A stretch of DNA of 64,000 nt from positions 248,001-312,000 of the forward strand of contig CAWFMD010000001.1 of assembly GCA_963816975.1 (NCBI GenBank), given 5' to 3'. The first letter of the stretch is position 1; every line of letters starts with the position of its first letter. The notes beneath the pieces were generated by a model. It worked only from the letters and a program-made list of their open reading frames with translations, was not told where the DNA came from and ran no database searches. Below, piece by piece: positions 48,434 to 57,379 of the stretch. Source of the DNA: DASRIA01 sp963816975. Lineage in GTDB: Bacteria > Actinomycetota > Thermoleophilia > Solirubrobacterales > JBBDJG01. Position numbers and translations under genes: made by a program.

Positions 48434-49927
48434 ATGGCGAGCGCCGGCAAGACAGTCATGCCGCGACGCCTCAGCGGGCGCATCAACCCGGTGCGCGCCG
48501 GTGCGATCGCGCTGCTGATCATCATGATCGCGACCTGGCTCGCGTTCACCAAGTCGCTGCCGTGGCGCGACCCGTTCCAGTTCCACGCGGTCTTCGAGAC
48601 CTCGAACGACCTGCGCCTGGACTCGCCGGTGCGCATCGCCGGGGTGAACATCGGCAAGGTCGTGAAGACCGACCGCAAGAGCGGCTCCGACACCGTCAAG
48701 GTCACGATGGAGGTCGACGAGGCCGGCCTGCCGATCCATGAGGACGCGACGGCAAAGATCCGTTCGCGGATCTTCCTGGAGGGCAACTTCTTCGTGGACC
48801 TGTCGCCCGGCACTCCGAGCGCGGACACGATTGGCGACGGCGACACGATCCCCATCACGCAGACTTCGACGCCCGTGCAGCTCGACCAGGTGCTGACCGC
48901 ACTGCAGACCAACGACCGGGAGTCCCTCCAGGACCTGCTGATCGGGCTCGGCGACGGGCTCACGCGCAAGCCCAGCGCGGCCGACGACGCAGACCAGGAT
49001 CCCTCCGTCCGGGGCGAGTCCGCGGCCCAGTCGCTGAACGACAGCCTCACGTCGGCGCCCGCCTCGCTGAGGGGTTCGGCGGACGTCAACAAGGCGCTGC
49101 TCGGCACCGAGCCGCATGACCTCTCCAAGCTGATCGCGGGTCTCGCCAAGGTGACGACCGCACTCGCCACCAACGAGGAGCAGCTGAAGGACTTCATCAC
49201 CAACTTCAACCGTTTCTTCGCGGTGTTCGCGCGAGAGCAGGCGAGCCTCACCGAGTCGATCGGGCTGCTGGGGCCGGCGCTCGAATCGGCGCGGCGCTCG
49301 CTCATCAGCCTCAACGCCGCGGTGCCCCAGATCGAGGGCTTCGCCCGGGACCTGATCCCGGGGGTGAAGGAGACCCCGGCCACGATCACCGCGTTCACGC
49401 CGTGGATCTCGCAGGGGCGCGAGCTGTTCTCCGAGCCCGAGCTGGGCACGCTGATCGGTGACCTGCAGCCGGCGATGGAAGCCTTCGCAAGTGTCGTGAA
49501 CGACTCGTTCGACCTGTTCGAGCAGACCAATCTCACGAGCCGCTGCTTCAACGAGGTGATCCTGCCCACGGGCGACACGGTGATTCAGGACGGCACCAAC
49601 ACGACCGGCTCCTCGGTGTTCAAGGAGTTCTGGTACACGATGGTCGCGTTCGCCAGTGATGCCCAGGGCTTCGACGGCAACGGCTCCTACACCCGCACCG
49701 CGACCGGCGGTGGCGACATCCTGATTCGCACGGGCAAGCTGGCCGACCGCCCGAAGAACCGCGACATCCTGTACGGACACGCGCTCAACCCGCCGCTCGG
49801 TACGCGCCCGAAGCGGCCGTCGAGCAAGCCGCCGTACAAGACCAGCGTCGACTGCTACAAGAACGCGAAGCCCGACCTCAACGGGCCCGCGGCGGCTGCC
49901 GGACCACCGGACCGGGTGGGCAAGTGA
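48434..49927 (+). CDS. MlaD/Mce-family protein 4
   Basis: 497 residues from ATG at 48434, 2 bp after the previous stop; an internal ATG (MPRRLSGR) is possible. Signal-anchor RAGAIALLIIMIATWLAFTK. Mce domain: FETSNDLRLDSPVRIAGVNI and KIRSRIFLEGNFFVDLSPGT. Helices LQDLLIGLGDGLTRKPSA and LIAGLAKVTTALATNEEQLK belong to the tunnel region. C-terminus polar and basic. Overlaps the next gene by 4 bp. Confidence 0.88.
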   Translation: MASAGKTVMPRRLSGRINPVRAGAIALLIIMIATWLAFTKSLPWRDPFQFHAVFETSNDLRLDSPVRIAGVNIGKVVKTDRKSGSDTVKVTMEVDEAGLPIHEDATAKIRSRIFLEGNFFVDLSPGTPSADTIGDGDTIPITQTSTPVQLDQVLTALQTNDRESLQDLLIGLGDGLTRKPSAADDADQDPSVRGESAAQSLNDSLTSAPASLRGSADVNKALLGTEPHDLSKLIAGLAKVTTALATNEEQLKDFITNFNRFFAVFAREQASLTESIGLLGPALESARRSLISLNAAVPQIEGFARDLIPGVKETPATITAFTPWISQGRELFSEPELGTLIGDLQPAMEAFASVVNDSFDLFEQTNLTSRCFNEVILPTGDTVIQDGTNTTGSSVFKEFWYTMVAFASDAQGFDGNGSYTRTATGGGDILIRTGKLADRPKNRDILYGHALNPPLGTRPKRPSSKPPYKTSVDCYKNAKPDLNGPAAAAGPPDRVGK

Positions 49928-51240
49928 GACTCGCGATCCAGAAGAACCTTCGCGAGTTCATCGCCGTGATCGTGATGGTCTTGCTCGCGCTGTTCGTCGG
50001 CGGCTACATCCTCTCCAACCAGCGGTTCTACCTGCCGGCCTGGGTGCCGGTGCTGGGCACCGACTTCTTCGAGCTGAAGGCGGAGTTCTCCACCGCCCAG
50101 TCCGTCACCCCCGGCCAGGGGCAGACCGTCCAGATTGCAGGCATCTCGGTCGGCGAGATCAAGAAGGTGGACCTGAAGGACGGCCGCGCGATCGTCACGC
50201 TGCTGATCCGCGACAAGTACAAGGACATGCTCAAGCAGGACGCGACGATGCTCCTGCGGCCGAAGACCGGGCTCAAGGACATGGTGATCGAGATGGATCC
50301 CGGGACCCAGACGCTGCCCGCCGTGAAGGAGGGCTTCACCGTCCCCGTCGCTCAGACCGAACCGGACGTCAACCTCGACGAGATCCTCGCCAACCTCGAT
50401 CGCGACACGCGCGACTACCTGCGGCTGCTGCTGGCCGGCGGGGGCGAGGCCCTGAAGGACAACGGCCGTAGCTTTGCGAACTCCTTCCGCCGCTTCGAGC
50501 CGCTCAGCAAGACCACCGCCGAGCTCACCGGCGAGCTCCGCAAGCGGCGCGGGAACCTCGCACGGCTGATCCACAACCTCCAGCTGCTGGTCACGGAGGT
50601 CGGCACGAAGGACAAGGAGTTGTCCGAGCTGGTCGTATCCCAGAACGCAGTGTTCGAGGCATTCGCCAACCAGGACGCCAACCTGCGCGAGTTCCTGCGC
50701 GAGCTGCCGGACGCGCTGCGGACCACGAACAAGGCGCTGACCCAGTCGAACAAGCTGACCGATCAGCTCGGCCCCGCGCTCGCGCAGCTGCGACCGGGCG
50801 CCCGGGCGCTCGCTCCCGCCCAGCGTGCACAGCGGCCGTTCGCACGCCAGACGATCCCGCCGATCAAGAACCAGATCCGGCCGTTCGCGCGTGCTGCACA
50901 GCCCACCGTCAAGGAGCTGAAGCCGGCGCTGCAGGACTTCGCGAAGGTCACGCCCAAGCTGGCAACCACGTTCGACGTCCTCAACGACGTGCTGAATGCG
51001 CTGACCTACAACCCCAAGGGCTCAGCCCAGGAGGGCTATCTGTTCTGGGCTTACTGGCTGAACCACATCGGCGCGTCCATCTACACGACCCAGGATGCGC
51101 ACGGCCTGATCAGGCGGGGCATCATCTTCACGGACTGCATCGCGCTCGGAGCGCTCGAGGCAACCCGCACGCTGGACGCCCAGCTGGGCACGCTGATCGA
51201 TCTCTCGAACTTCGCCACGAAGCAGGAGGCCTGCGGGTAG
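49924..51240 (+). CDS. MlaD/Mce-family protein 5
   Basis: 438 residues; GTG start overlaps the previous stop. Signal-anchor REFIAVIVMVLLALFVGGYI. Mce domain: AQSVTPGQGQTVQIAGISVG and LLRPKTGLKDMVIEMDPGTQ. Helical region LLAGGGEALKDNGRSFANS to PSVKELKPALQDFAKVTPKL-like segments (seen: QPTVKELKPALQDFAKV). The C-terminal ACG end has a single Cys. No lipobox is present, unlike the mycobacterial MceE. Confidence 0.87.
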   Translation: MRLAIQKNLREFIAVIVMVLLALFVGGYILSNQRFYLPAWVPVLGTDFFELKAEFSTAQSVTPGQGQTVQIAGISVGEIKKVDLKDGRAIVTLLIRDKYKDMLKQDATMLLRPKTGLKDMVIEMDPGTQTLPAVKEGFTVPVAQTEPDVNLDEILANLDRDTRDYLRLLLAGGGEALKDNGRSFANSFRRFEPLSKTTAELTGELRKRRGNLARLIHNLQLLVTEVGTKDKELSELVVSQNAVFEAFANQDANLREFLRELPDALRTTNKALTQSNKLTDQLGPALAQLRPGARALAPAQRAQRPFARQTIPPIKNQIRPFARAAQPTVKELKPALQDFAKVTPKLATTFDVLNDVLNALTYNPKGSAQEGYLFWAYWLNHIGASIYTTQDAHGLIRRGIIFTDCIALGALEATRTLDAQLGTLIDLSNFATKQEACG

Positions 51241-51243
51241 CCC

Positions 51244-52725
51244 ATGCAAAAACAGGCTCCGACACTCGGCCGCATCCTCGTCATGTCGATCTTCGCGTTG
51301 TCATGCTTCGGCCTGCTGCTGTACCTGTGGTCGGCGTTCGGCGGGCCGGTGCCGCTGAAGCCGCACGGCTACCGCTTCGAGACGTCGTTCACGGAGGCGA
51401 CCCAGCTCGCACAGGAGGCAGACGTGCGCATCTCGGGGGTGAACGTCGGCCGGGTCAAGCAGATCGACCTCGGCGAGGGGCGCACCGACGCGACGATCGA
51501 GCTCCAGGACGAGTACGCGCCGATTCCCCAGGACAGTCGTGCGATCCTGCGCCAGAAGACTCTGCTCGGCGAGACATATGTCGAACTGACGCCTGGGACC
51601 AAGACCGCCCCGAACATCCCCGAGGGCGGACGGCTCGAGGCCACGCAGGTTGCGCCCACCGTGGAGCTCGACGAGATCCTGCGGGCTTTCAACAAGGAAA
51701 CGCGCGAGGGCTTCCAGGTGTGGCAGCAGGATCTCGGCAAGGGCATCGAGGGACAGGGCGCCGGGTTCTCGGAGTTCCTCGGGGTGCTGCCGGCGTTCGC
51801 GCAGGACACGAACGAGGTCCTGAAGGTTCTGAACTCACAGGAGCGGGCGGTCAGGGAAGGCATCAAGAACACGGGGGTCGTGTTCGACGCGCTCACGGAG
51901 CGCGGCGACCAGCTCTCCCAGTGGATCAGCAACTCCAACGACCTGCTGCGCACGACGGGCCGCCGCGATGACAGCATTCGTGCCCTGTTCCAGGCGTTCC
52001 CGACGTTCATCGACGAGTCCAACGCGACCCTGAAGGCGCTCGGCACCTACGCCGACAACACAACGCCCGTCCTGCGCCAGCTGACGCCGGCCGCCACCCA
52101 GCTCTCCAACGTGTTGGAGCAGTTGAGCGCGATCGCGCCCGACTTCGAGCAGTTCTTCGTCGGCCTGAACAGGGTGATCCCCGCTTCGGTCCAGGGCCTT
52201 CCCGCCTCCTCGCGGTTCCTCGACGACACGCGCGACCTGTTCGCGCAGCTGGATCCGTTCCTGCGGAACTTCAACCCGTTCTTCGAGTACATCGGGATGT
52301 TCAGGCGCGAGATCGCCGCGATGCTTGGAAACGACACCGCGGTCACGCAGGCGACGGACCAGATCGGCGAGGACCGGGTCCACTACCTGCGCCTCACGAG
52401 CCCGGTCAACGCCGAGGCGGTCGCCACCTACCCGAGCCGCCAGGGCTGGCACCGGGGCAACCCGTACCTCCAGCCCGGCGCGTACGACCAGCTCACGGCC
52501 GGCCTGCCGGTGTTCGACCCCGATCAGTGCGGCACGAACGGCTTCCCGGCCCTCGGTCCCGCGACAGCCAGCATGCCGGAGGAGCTGCGCAACCGGATCC
52601 TCCTGTACGTGCTGAACAGCGGCAACACCGTCGCGCCACCGTGCCGCAAGCAGGCGCCGTTCAACTTCGGCGGCCGGACTACGGACTACCCGCAGGTGAC
52701 CGAGGCGCCAAAGCCGAGCCCGTAG
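51244..52725 (+). CDS. MlaD/Mce-family protein 6
   Basis: 493 residues; ATG 3 bp after the previous stop. Signal-anchor GRILVMSIFALSCFGLLLYL with a single Cys (no clear lipobox). Mce domain: LAQEADVRISGVNVGRVKQI and RQKTLLGETYVELTPGTKTA. Long helical region (FLGVLPAFAQDTNEVLKVLN; NVLEQLSAIAPDFEQFFVGL). Ends with a short Pro-rich tail. Last of the six; gap lies 73 bp downstream with its own likely promoter. No yrbE permease gene is adjacent to this block. Confidence 0.88.
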   Translation: MQKQAPTLGRILVMSIFALSCFGLLLYLWSAFGGPVPLKPHGYRFETSFTEATQLAQEADVRISGVNVGRVKQIDLGEGRTDATIELQDEYAPIPQDSRAILRQKTLLGETYVELTPGTKTAPNIPEGGRLEATQVAPTVELDEILRAFNKETREGFQVWQQDLGKGIEGQGAGFSEFLGVLPAFAQDTNEVLKVLNSQERAVREGIKNTGVVFDALTERGDQLSQWISNSNDLLRTTGRRDDSIRALFQAFPTFIDESNATLKALGTYADNTTPVLRQLTPAATQLSNVLEQLSAIAPDFEQFFVGLNRVIPASVQGLPASSRFLDDTRDLFAQLDPFLRNFNPFFEYIGMFRREIAAMLGNDTAVTQATDQIGEDRVHYLRLTSPVNAEAVATYPSRQGWHRGNPYLQPGAYDQLTAGLPVFDPDQCGTNGFPALGPATASMPEELRNRILLYVLNSGNTVAPPCRKQAPFNFGGRTTDYPQVTEAPKPSP

Positions 52726-52733
52726 CCTCGCTG

Positions 52734-52739
52734 ATAGAT
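52734..52739 (+). promoter_or_regulatory. Possible -10 of the glycolytic operon
   Basis: TAGATT lies in the 73-bp mce-to-gap gap, leaving a leader of about 50 nt with a GGAGG Shine-Dalgarno before gap. Weakly supported; read-through from mce is possible. Confidence 0.35.
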
Positions 52740-52798
52740 TCGCGGGTCGGCGGGTACCCAACCCAAGTCACCACGCGAGCTATCTGCAGGAGGAACGC

Positions 52799-53824
52799 AT
52801 GTCCGTAAAGGTCGGGATAAATGGCTTCGGCCGCATCGGGCGGAATTTCTTCCGGGCGGCGTACGAGCGCCAGGCCGACATCGAGCTCGTGGCGGTCAAC
52901 GACATCACCGACTCGGGCACACTTGCCCATCTGCTCGAGTACGACTCGACGCTGGGGCCGTTCCCGGGCAGGATCGAGGCCGGCGAGGGCTCGATCTCCT
53001 ACGACGGCAGGGAGCTCAAGGTCCTGGCGGAGCGCGACCCGGCCAAGCTCCCGTGGGGCGACCTCGGCGTGGAGGTCGTGATCGAGTCGACCGGGCTGTT
53101 CGTGGACCGCGAGAACGCCTCGAAGCATCTCGAGGCGGGCGCCGACAAGGTGATCATCTCCGCCCCCGCGAAGGATCCGGACGTGACCGTCGCGCTGGGC
53201 GTCAACTTCGACGAGGCCTACGACCCGCAGGCGCACCGGATCATCTCCAACGCTTCCTGCACCACCAACTGCCTGGCGCCGCTGGCGAAGATCCTGAACG
53301 ACGGGGTGGGGATCAAGCACGGGCTGATGACCACGATCCACGCCTACACCGCCGACCAGCGCCTGCAGGACATGCCCCACAAGGACCTGCGCCGCGCGCG
53401 CGCCGCCGCGATCAACCTGATCCCGACCTCGACCGGCGCCGCGAAGGCGCTCGGCCTCGTGGTGCCGGAGCTGGCGGGAAGGCTCAACGGCTTCTCGGTG
53501 CGCGCCCCGGTGCCCACCGGATCGGTGGTGGACCTCGTGTGCGAGATGTCGCGCGAGACCTCCGTCGAGGAGATCAACGAGCTGTACGCGGGCCAGTGCG
53601 ACAAGGGCCGCTACGCAGGCATCATCCACCACACCGACGACCCGATCGTCTCGTCCGACATCAACAAGTCGCCGTACTCGGCGGTGTTCGACTCCCTGCT
53701 CACGATGGTCACGGACGGGACGCTCGCGAAGGTGGTCGCCTGGTACGACAACGAGTGGGGCTATTCGTGCCGGCTGGTGGAGCTCGCAGAGAAGGTCCGC
53801 GCCTCGCAGCCGGCGCTTGCTTAG
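52799..53824 (+). CDS. gap: Glyceraldehyde-3-phosphate dehydrogenase
   Basis: 341 residues. NAD-binding GINGFGRIGRNFFRA, catalytic Cys in SNASCTTNCLAPL, and the His-containing segment GLMTTIHAYTADQR. Type I GAPDH converts G3P and phosphate to 1,3-bisphosphoglycerate. Its C-terminus YDNEWGYSCRLVELAEKV is canonical. RBS GGAGGAACGC before the ATG. First gene of gap-pgk-tpiA-gpmI. Confidence 0.97.
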   Translation: MSVKVGINGFGRIGRNFFRAAYERQADIELVAVNDITDSGTLAHLLEYDSTLGPFPGRIEAGEGSISYDGRELKVLAERDPAKLPWGDLGVEVVIESTGLFVDRENASKHLEAGADKVIISAPAKDPDVTVALGVNFDEAYDPQAHRIISNASCTTNCLAPLAKILNDGVGIKHGLMTTIHAYTADQRLQDMPHKDLRRARAAAINLIPTSTGAAKALGLVVPELAGRLNGFSVRAPVPTGSVVDLVCEMSRETSVEEINELYAGQCDKGRYAGIIHHTDDPIVSSDINKSPYSAVFDSLLTMVTDGTLAKVVAWYDNEWGYSCRLVELAEKVRASQPALA

Positions 53825-55039
53825 GTGGGAGCTTCCCGCGCGGCGTTTCCGAAGAAGACGATCCGCGACATTCGGCTCGAGGGGCGCCGCGCCCTGGTGC
53901 GCGTCGACTTCAATGTTCCATTGGAGGGCGAGGGCGACGCGCTGACCGTCGCCGACGATGGGCGCATCCGCGCCGCGCTGCCCACGCTGAGCTACCTCGG
54001 TGAACGGGAAACGAAGCTCGTGCTCGTGTCGCACCTGGGCCGGCCCACGGGCCACGACCCACGCTTGTCCATGGCGCCGGTCACCCGCAGGCTCGCGGAG
54101 CTCACCGGCTGGTCCGTCCGCCAGGCACCCGCGATCGTGGGCCCGGAGATCGAGCATCTCTCGCGAACCCTCGCCGCAGGCGAGGTGCTGGTCCTCGAGA
54201 ACAGCCGCTTCGAGCCGGGCGAGACGAAGAACGACCCCGCGCTCGCCGATGCGCTCGCGCGGCTCGCGGACCTGTACGTGAACGACGCCTTCGGAGCGGC
54301 CCATCGCGCGCACGCCACCACGGTGGGCGTGGCCAAGCGGCTGCGGCCGGCGGTCGCAGGGTTGCTGCTCGAGCAGGAGGTGACGGTTCTCTCCGCGCTC
54401 CTGGCGGATCCTCAGCACCCGTTCGTCGTGGTCCTCGGCGGCGCGAAGGTGAGCGACAAGATCGGGGTGATCGACCGGTTCCTCGACGTGGCCGACGCGA
54501 TCCTGATCGGCGGCGCGATGTGCTTCAGCTTCTTCCGCGCGATGGGGCGGCCGACAGGCGACTCTCTGGTCGAGGAGGAAGGCGTGGAGCTGGCGCGACG
54601 CGTCCTGGAGAAGGCGGAGCGGTCGGACTGCCGGTTGGAGCTGCCCCGCGATCTCGTGCTCGCGGACCGCTTCGCGGGCGATGCGCAGCGGCGCGTGTCC
54701 GACGGCCCGGACGTGGCTGCCGGGTGGATGGGGCTGGACATCGGCCCACGCTCCTCCGAGCACTACGCACGCGCGATCGTGGACGCGGGCACCGTGTTCT
54801 GGAACGGTCCGCTGGGCGCCTTCGAGATGGAGCCGTTCTCCGCCGGGACCGAGGCCGTAGCCCAGGCCATCGCGCGTTGCGAGGGGACCACCGTCGTGGG
54901 TGGGGGCGACTCGGCCGCGGCGCTGTCGAAGTACGGCCTCGCGCACGCGGTCACGCATCTGTCGACGGGCGGGGGAGCCTCGCTCGAGCTGCTCGAGGGC
55001 AGGGCGCTCCCGGGGGTGGAGGCACTCGATGACAAGTAG
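53825..55039 (+). CDS. pgk: Phosphoglycerate kinase
   Basis: 404 residues; GTG start immediately follows the gap stop. Substrate-site RVDFNVPLEG and SHLGRPTGHDP; ATP domain VVLGGAKVSDKIGVIDRFLD and GGGDSAAALSKYGLA. Transfers phosphate from 1,3-BPG to ADP. Normal length. Overlaps the tpiA start by 11 bp. Confidence 0.97.
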   Translation: MGASRAAFPKKTIRDIRLEGRRALVRVDFNVPLEGEGDALTVADDGRIRAALPTLSYLGERETKLVLVSHLGRPTGHDPRLSMAPVTRRLAELTGWSVRQAPAIVGPEIEHLSRTLAAGEVLVLENSRFEPGETKNDPALADALARLADLYVNDAFGAAHRAHATTVGVAKRLRPAVAGLLLEQEVTVLSALLADPQHPFVVVLGGAKVSDKIGVIDRFLDVADAILIGGAMCFSFFRAMGRPTGDSLVEEEGVELARRVLEKAERSDCRLELPRDLVLADRFAGDAQRRVSDGPDVAAGWMGLDIGPRSSEHYARAIVDAGTVFWNGPLGAFEMEPFSAGTEAVAQAIARCEGTTVVGGGDSAAALSKYGLAHAVTHLSTGGGASLELLEGRALPGVEALDDK

Positions 55040-55832
55040 AGGGCCGGATCCGGCTCAGGCGGAATCCGGGTCTGTAACAGGACGCCGGCCGCTGGTGGCG
55101 GCGAACTGGAAGATGCACAAGACCAACGCCGAGGCTGCGGCCTTCTGCCGCGACCTCACCGCGACGCCGCTGCCGGCAGGCGCCGACGTCGTCATCTGCG
55201 CGCCGTACACGGCGTTGGGGACGGTGGTCGACGCCGTGGCGGGCGCGGTCGTTGGCGTGGCCGCACAGGACATGCACGAGGCCGACGCGGGCGCGTTCAC
55301 GGGGGAGATATCCGCACCCATGCTGCTCGAGCTGGGCGTCTCGAGCGTCGTGCTCGGCCACTCCGAGCGCCGCCAAGGCTTCGGGGAGACCGATGCCGCG
55401 CTCGCGCGAAAGGTGCCGAAGGCATTGGCATCGGGGCTGCTGCCGATCCTGTGCGTGGGCGAGACCGAGGAGGAGCGCGAGGCGGGGGAGACCCAGCGCA
55501 AGCTGCGACAGCAGGTGCAGGCGGACCTCGCCGGGGTCGCCACCGCGCAGCTCGCCGAGGTCGTGATCGCCTACGAGCCGATCTGGGCGATCGGGACTGG
55601 CAGGACGGCGACACCCGAGCAGGCGCAAGACGCGATCGCGTTCGTGCGCGCGCTGGTCCGCGACCGCGACCCTGACATGGCGGCACGGGTGCGAATCCTC
55701 TACGGGGGCAGCGTCAAAGCGGGCAACGCGGCGGAGCTGCTGGCCCTCCCGGACATCGACGGCGCGCTGGTCGGCGGCGCGAGCCTCGACCCGGCCGAGT
55801 TCCGGGCGATCGTCGGCGCGGCGTGCGCATGA
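55029..55832 (+). CDS. tpiA: Triosephosphate isomerase
   Basis: 267 residues from the ATG at 55029, with ~20 extra N-terminal residues before PLVAANWKMHKT (catalytic Lys). His in VVLGHSERRQGF, Glu in VVIAYEPIWAIGTG and the phosphate loop YGGSVKAGNAAELL are all present. Interconverts DHAP and G3P. Overlaps both neighbours, suggesting tight coupling. An internal start closer to the conserved region would avoid the pgk overlap. Confidence 0.96.
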   Translation: MTSRGPDPAQAESGSVTGRRPLVAANWKMHKTNAEAAAFCRDLTATPLPAGADVVICAPYTALGTVVDAVAGAVVGVAAQDMHEADAGAFTGEISAPMLLELGVSSVVLGHSERRQGFGETDAALARKVPKALASGLLPILCVGETEEEREAGETQRKLRQQVQADLAGVATAQLAEVVIAYEPIWAIGTGRTATPEQAQDAIAFVRALVRDRDPDMAARVRILYGGSVKAGNAAELLALPDIDGALVGGASLDPAEFRAIVGAACA

Positions 55833-57376
55833 ACCACGTCCCGGCGGTTGCGCTCGTGATCCTGGATGGATGGGGGATCGCGCCACCGGGGCCGGGGAAC
55901 GCCGTGTCGCTGGCCGACACGCCCACCTTCGACGAGCTGTGGGCGACCTATCCGCACACGCAGCTCGAAGCCTGCGGCCCCGCCGTCGGCCTGCCCGCCG
56001 GCCAGATGGGCAACTCCGAGGTCGGGCACCTGAACCTCGGCGCCGGCACGGTCGTCGAGCAGGATCTCGCCCGCATCGATCACGCGATCGCGGACGGCAG
56101 CTTCTTCGAGAACCCCGCGCTGCGCGGGGCGTGCGCGGCCGCGCGTGACTCGGGAGGCCGGCTGCACCTCGCGGGCCTGGTGTCGGCCGGGGGCGTGCAC
56201 TCCAGCCTCGAGCACCTGCGCGCCTGCATCGACCTCGGCGCCCGCGAGCGGGTTCCCGGCATCGTGCTGCACGTGTTCACGGACGGGCGCGACACACTGC
56301 CCACCTCCTCGCCGGAGTACATCGCACAAGCCGAGGCCTGGCTGGCCGCGGCTGCGTCGGCCGGCGTGCCGGCGCACGTCGGCTCGGTGATGGGCCGGTA
56401 CTGGGCGATGGACCGCGATCAGCGCTGGGACCGCACCAAGCGCGCATATGACGCGCTCGTGCACGGCGAAGGTCTGCGGGCGGAGAATGCGACGGCCGCC
56501 GTGAAGATGGCGTACGGGCGCGACGAGACGGACGAGTTCATCCAGCCCACGATCGTCGCGGAGCCACTTCCGGTCCGTGACGGGGACAGTGTGCTGACGT
56601 TCAACTTCCGGCCCGACCGGATGCGCCAGCTAGTCCGCGCGTTGGCCGACCGCGACGTTCCGGAGCTGGACCGGCGCGCCGAACCGCGCATCACCCTGAC
56701 CACGATGACGCGCTATCAGGAGCAGTGGGACTACCCGGTCGCCTTCGACGAGGCGCGCCCGGAGACGACCATCGCGAGGGTGTTGGCGGAGCGCGGTGAT
56801 CGCCAGCTGCACGCCGCCGAGACGGAGAAGTACCCGCACGTGACCTATTTCTTCAACGGCGGGGAGGAGCGGCCCTATGCCGGCGAGGATCGCTGCCTCG
56901 TTCCGTCCCCCCGCGACGTCGCGACCTACGACCAGCGGCCGGAGATGAGCGCGCCCGCCGCGGCGGCCGAGTTCGTGCAGCACTGGCGCGCGGCCGCGCA
57001 CGAGGGCGCGCCCTACCGCTTCGGCATCATCAACTTCGCGAACGCCGACATGGTCGGGCACACCGGCAGCATCCCCGCGGCGATCCGGGCCGTGGAGACG
57101 GTTGACCGTTGCCTGGCCGACGTGCTCGAAGCTGTGCACGGCACGGGCGGCGCCGCGATCGTGACCGCCGACCACGGGAACGCGGACGAGATGCTGACCG
57201 CGGACGGCGCCCCCCAGACAGCTCATTCGCTCAACCCGGTTCCGCTGGTCGTCACGATGCGCGACGTGCGGCTCGCAGACAAGGGCGTCCTCGCGGACGT
57301 CGCGCCCACGGCGCTGGCGATGCTGGGGATCGAGCAGCCGCCGGCGATGAAGCAGCAGCCGCTGCTGCGGCCTTAG
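55829..57376 (+). CDS. gpmI: 2,3-bisphosphoglycerate-independent phosphoglycerate mutase
   Basis: 515 residues; ATG overlaps the tpiA stop (ATGA). Metal-site segments: LVILDGWGIAPPGPGN, MGNSEVGHLNLGAG (catalytic Ser) and the C-terminal VTADHGNADEM. iPGM uses Mn to interconvert 3- and 2-phosphoglycerate. Its position after tpiA places four glycolytic steps in one transcript. The stop codon lies next to the convergent kinase gene. Confidence 0.95.
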   Translation: MNHVPAVALVILDGWGIAPPGPGNAVSLADTPTFDELWATYPHTQLEACGPAVGLPAGQMGNSEVGHLNLGAGTVVEQDLARIDHAIADGSFFENPALRGACAAARDSGGRLHLAGLVSAGGVHSSLEHLRACIDLGARERVPGIVLHVFTDGRDTLPTSSPEYIAQAEAWLAAAASAGVPAHVGSVMGRYWAMDRDQRWDRTKRAYDALVHGEGLRAENATAAVKMAYGRDETDEFIQPTIVAEPLPVRDGDSVLTFNFRPDRMRQLVRALADRDVPELDRRAEPRITLTTMTRYQEQWDYPVAFDEARPETTIARVLAERGDRQLHAAETEKYPHVTYFFNGGEERPYAGEDRCLVPSPRDVATYDQRPEMSAPAAAAEFVQHWRAAAHEGAPYRFGIINFANADMVGHTGSIPAAIRAVETVDRCLADVLEAVHGTGGAAIVTADHGNADEMLTADGAPQTAHSLNPVPLVVTMRDVRLADKGVLADVAPTALAMLGIEQPPAMKQQPLLRP

Positions 57377-57379
57377 AGC

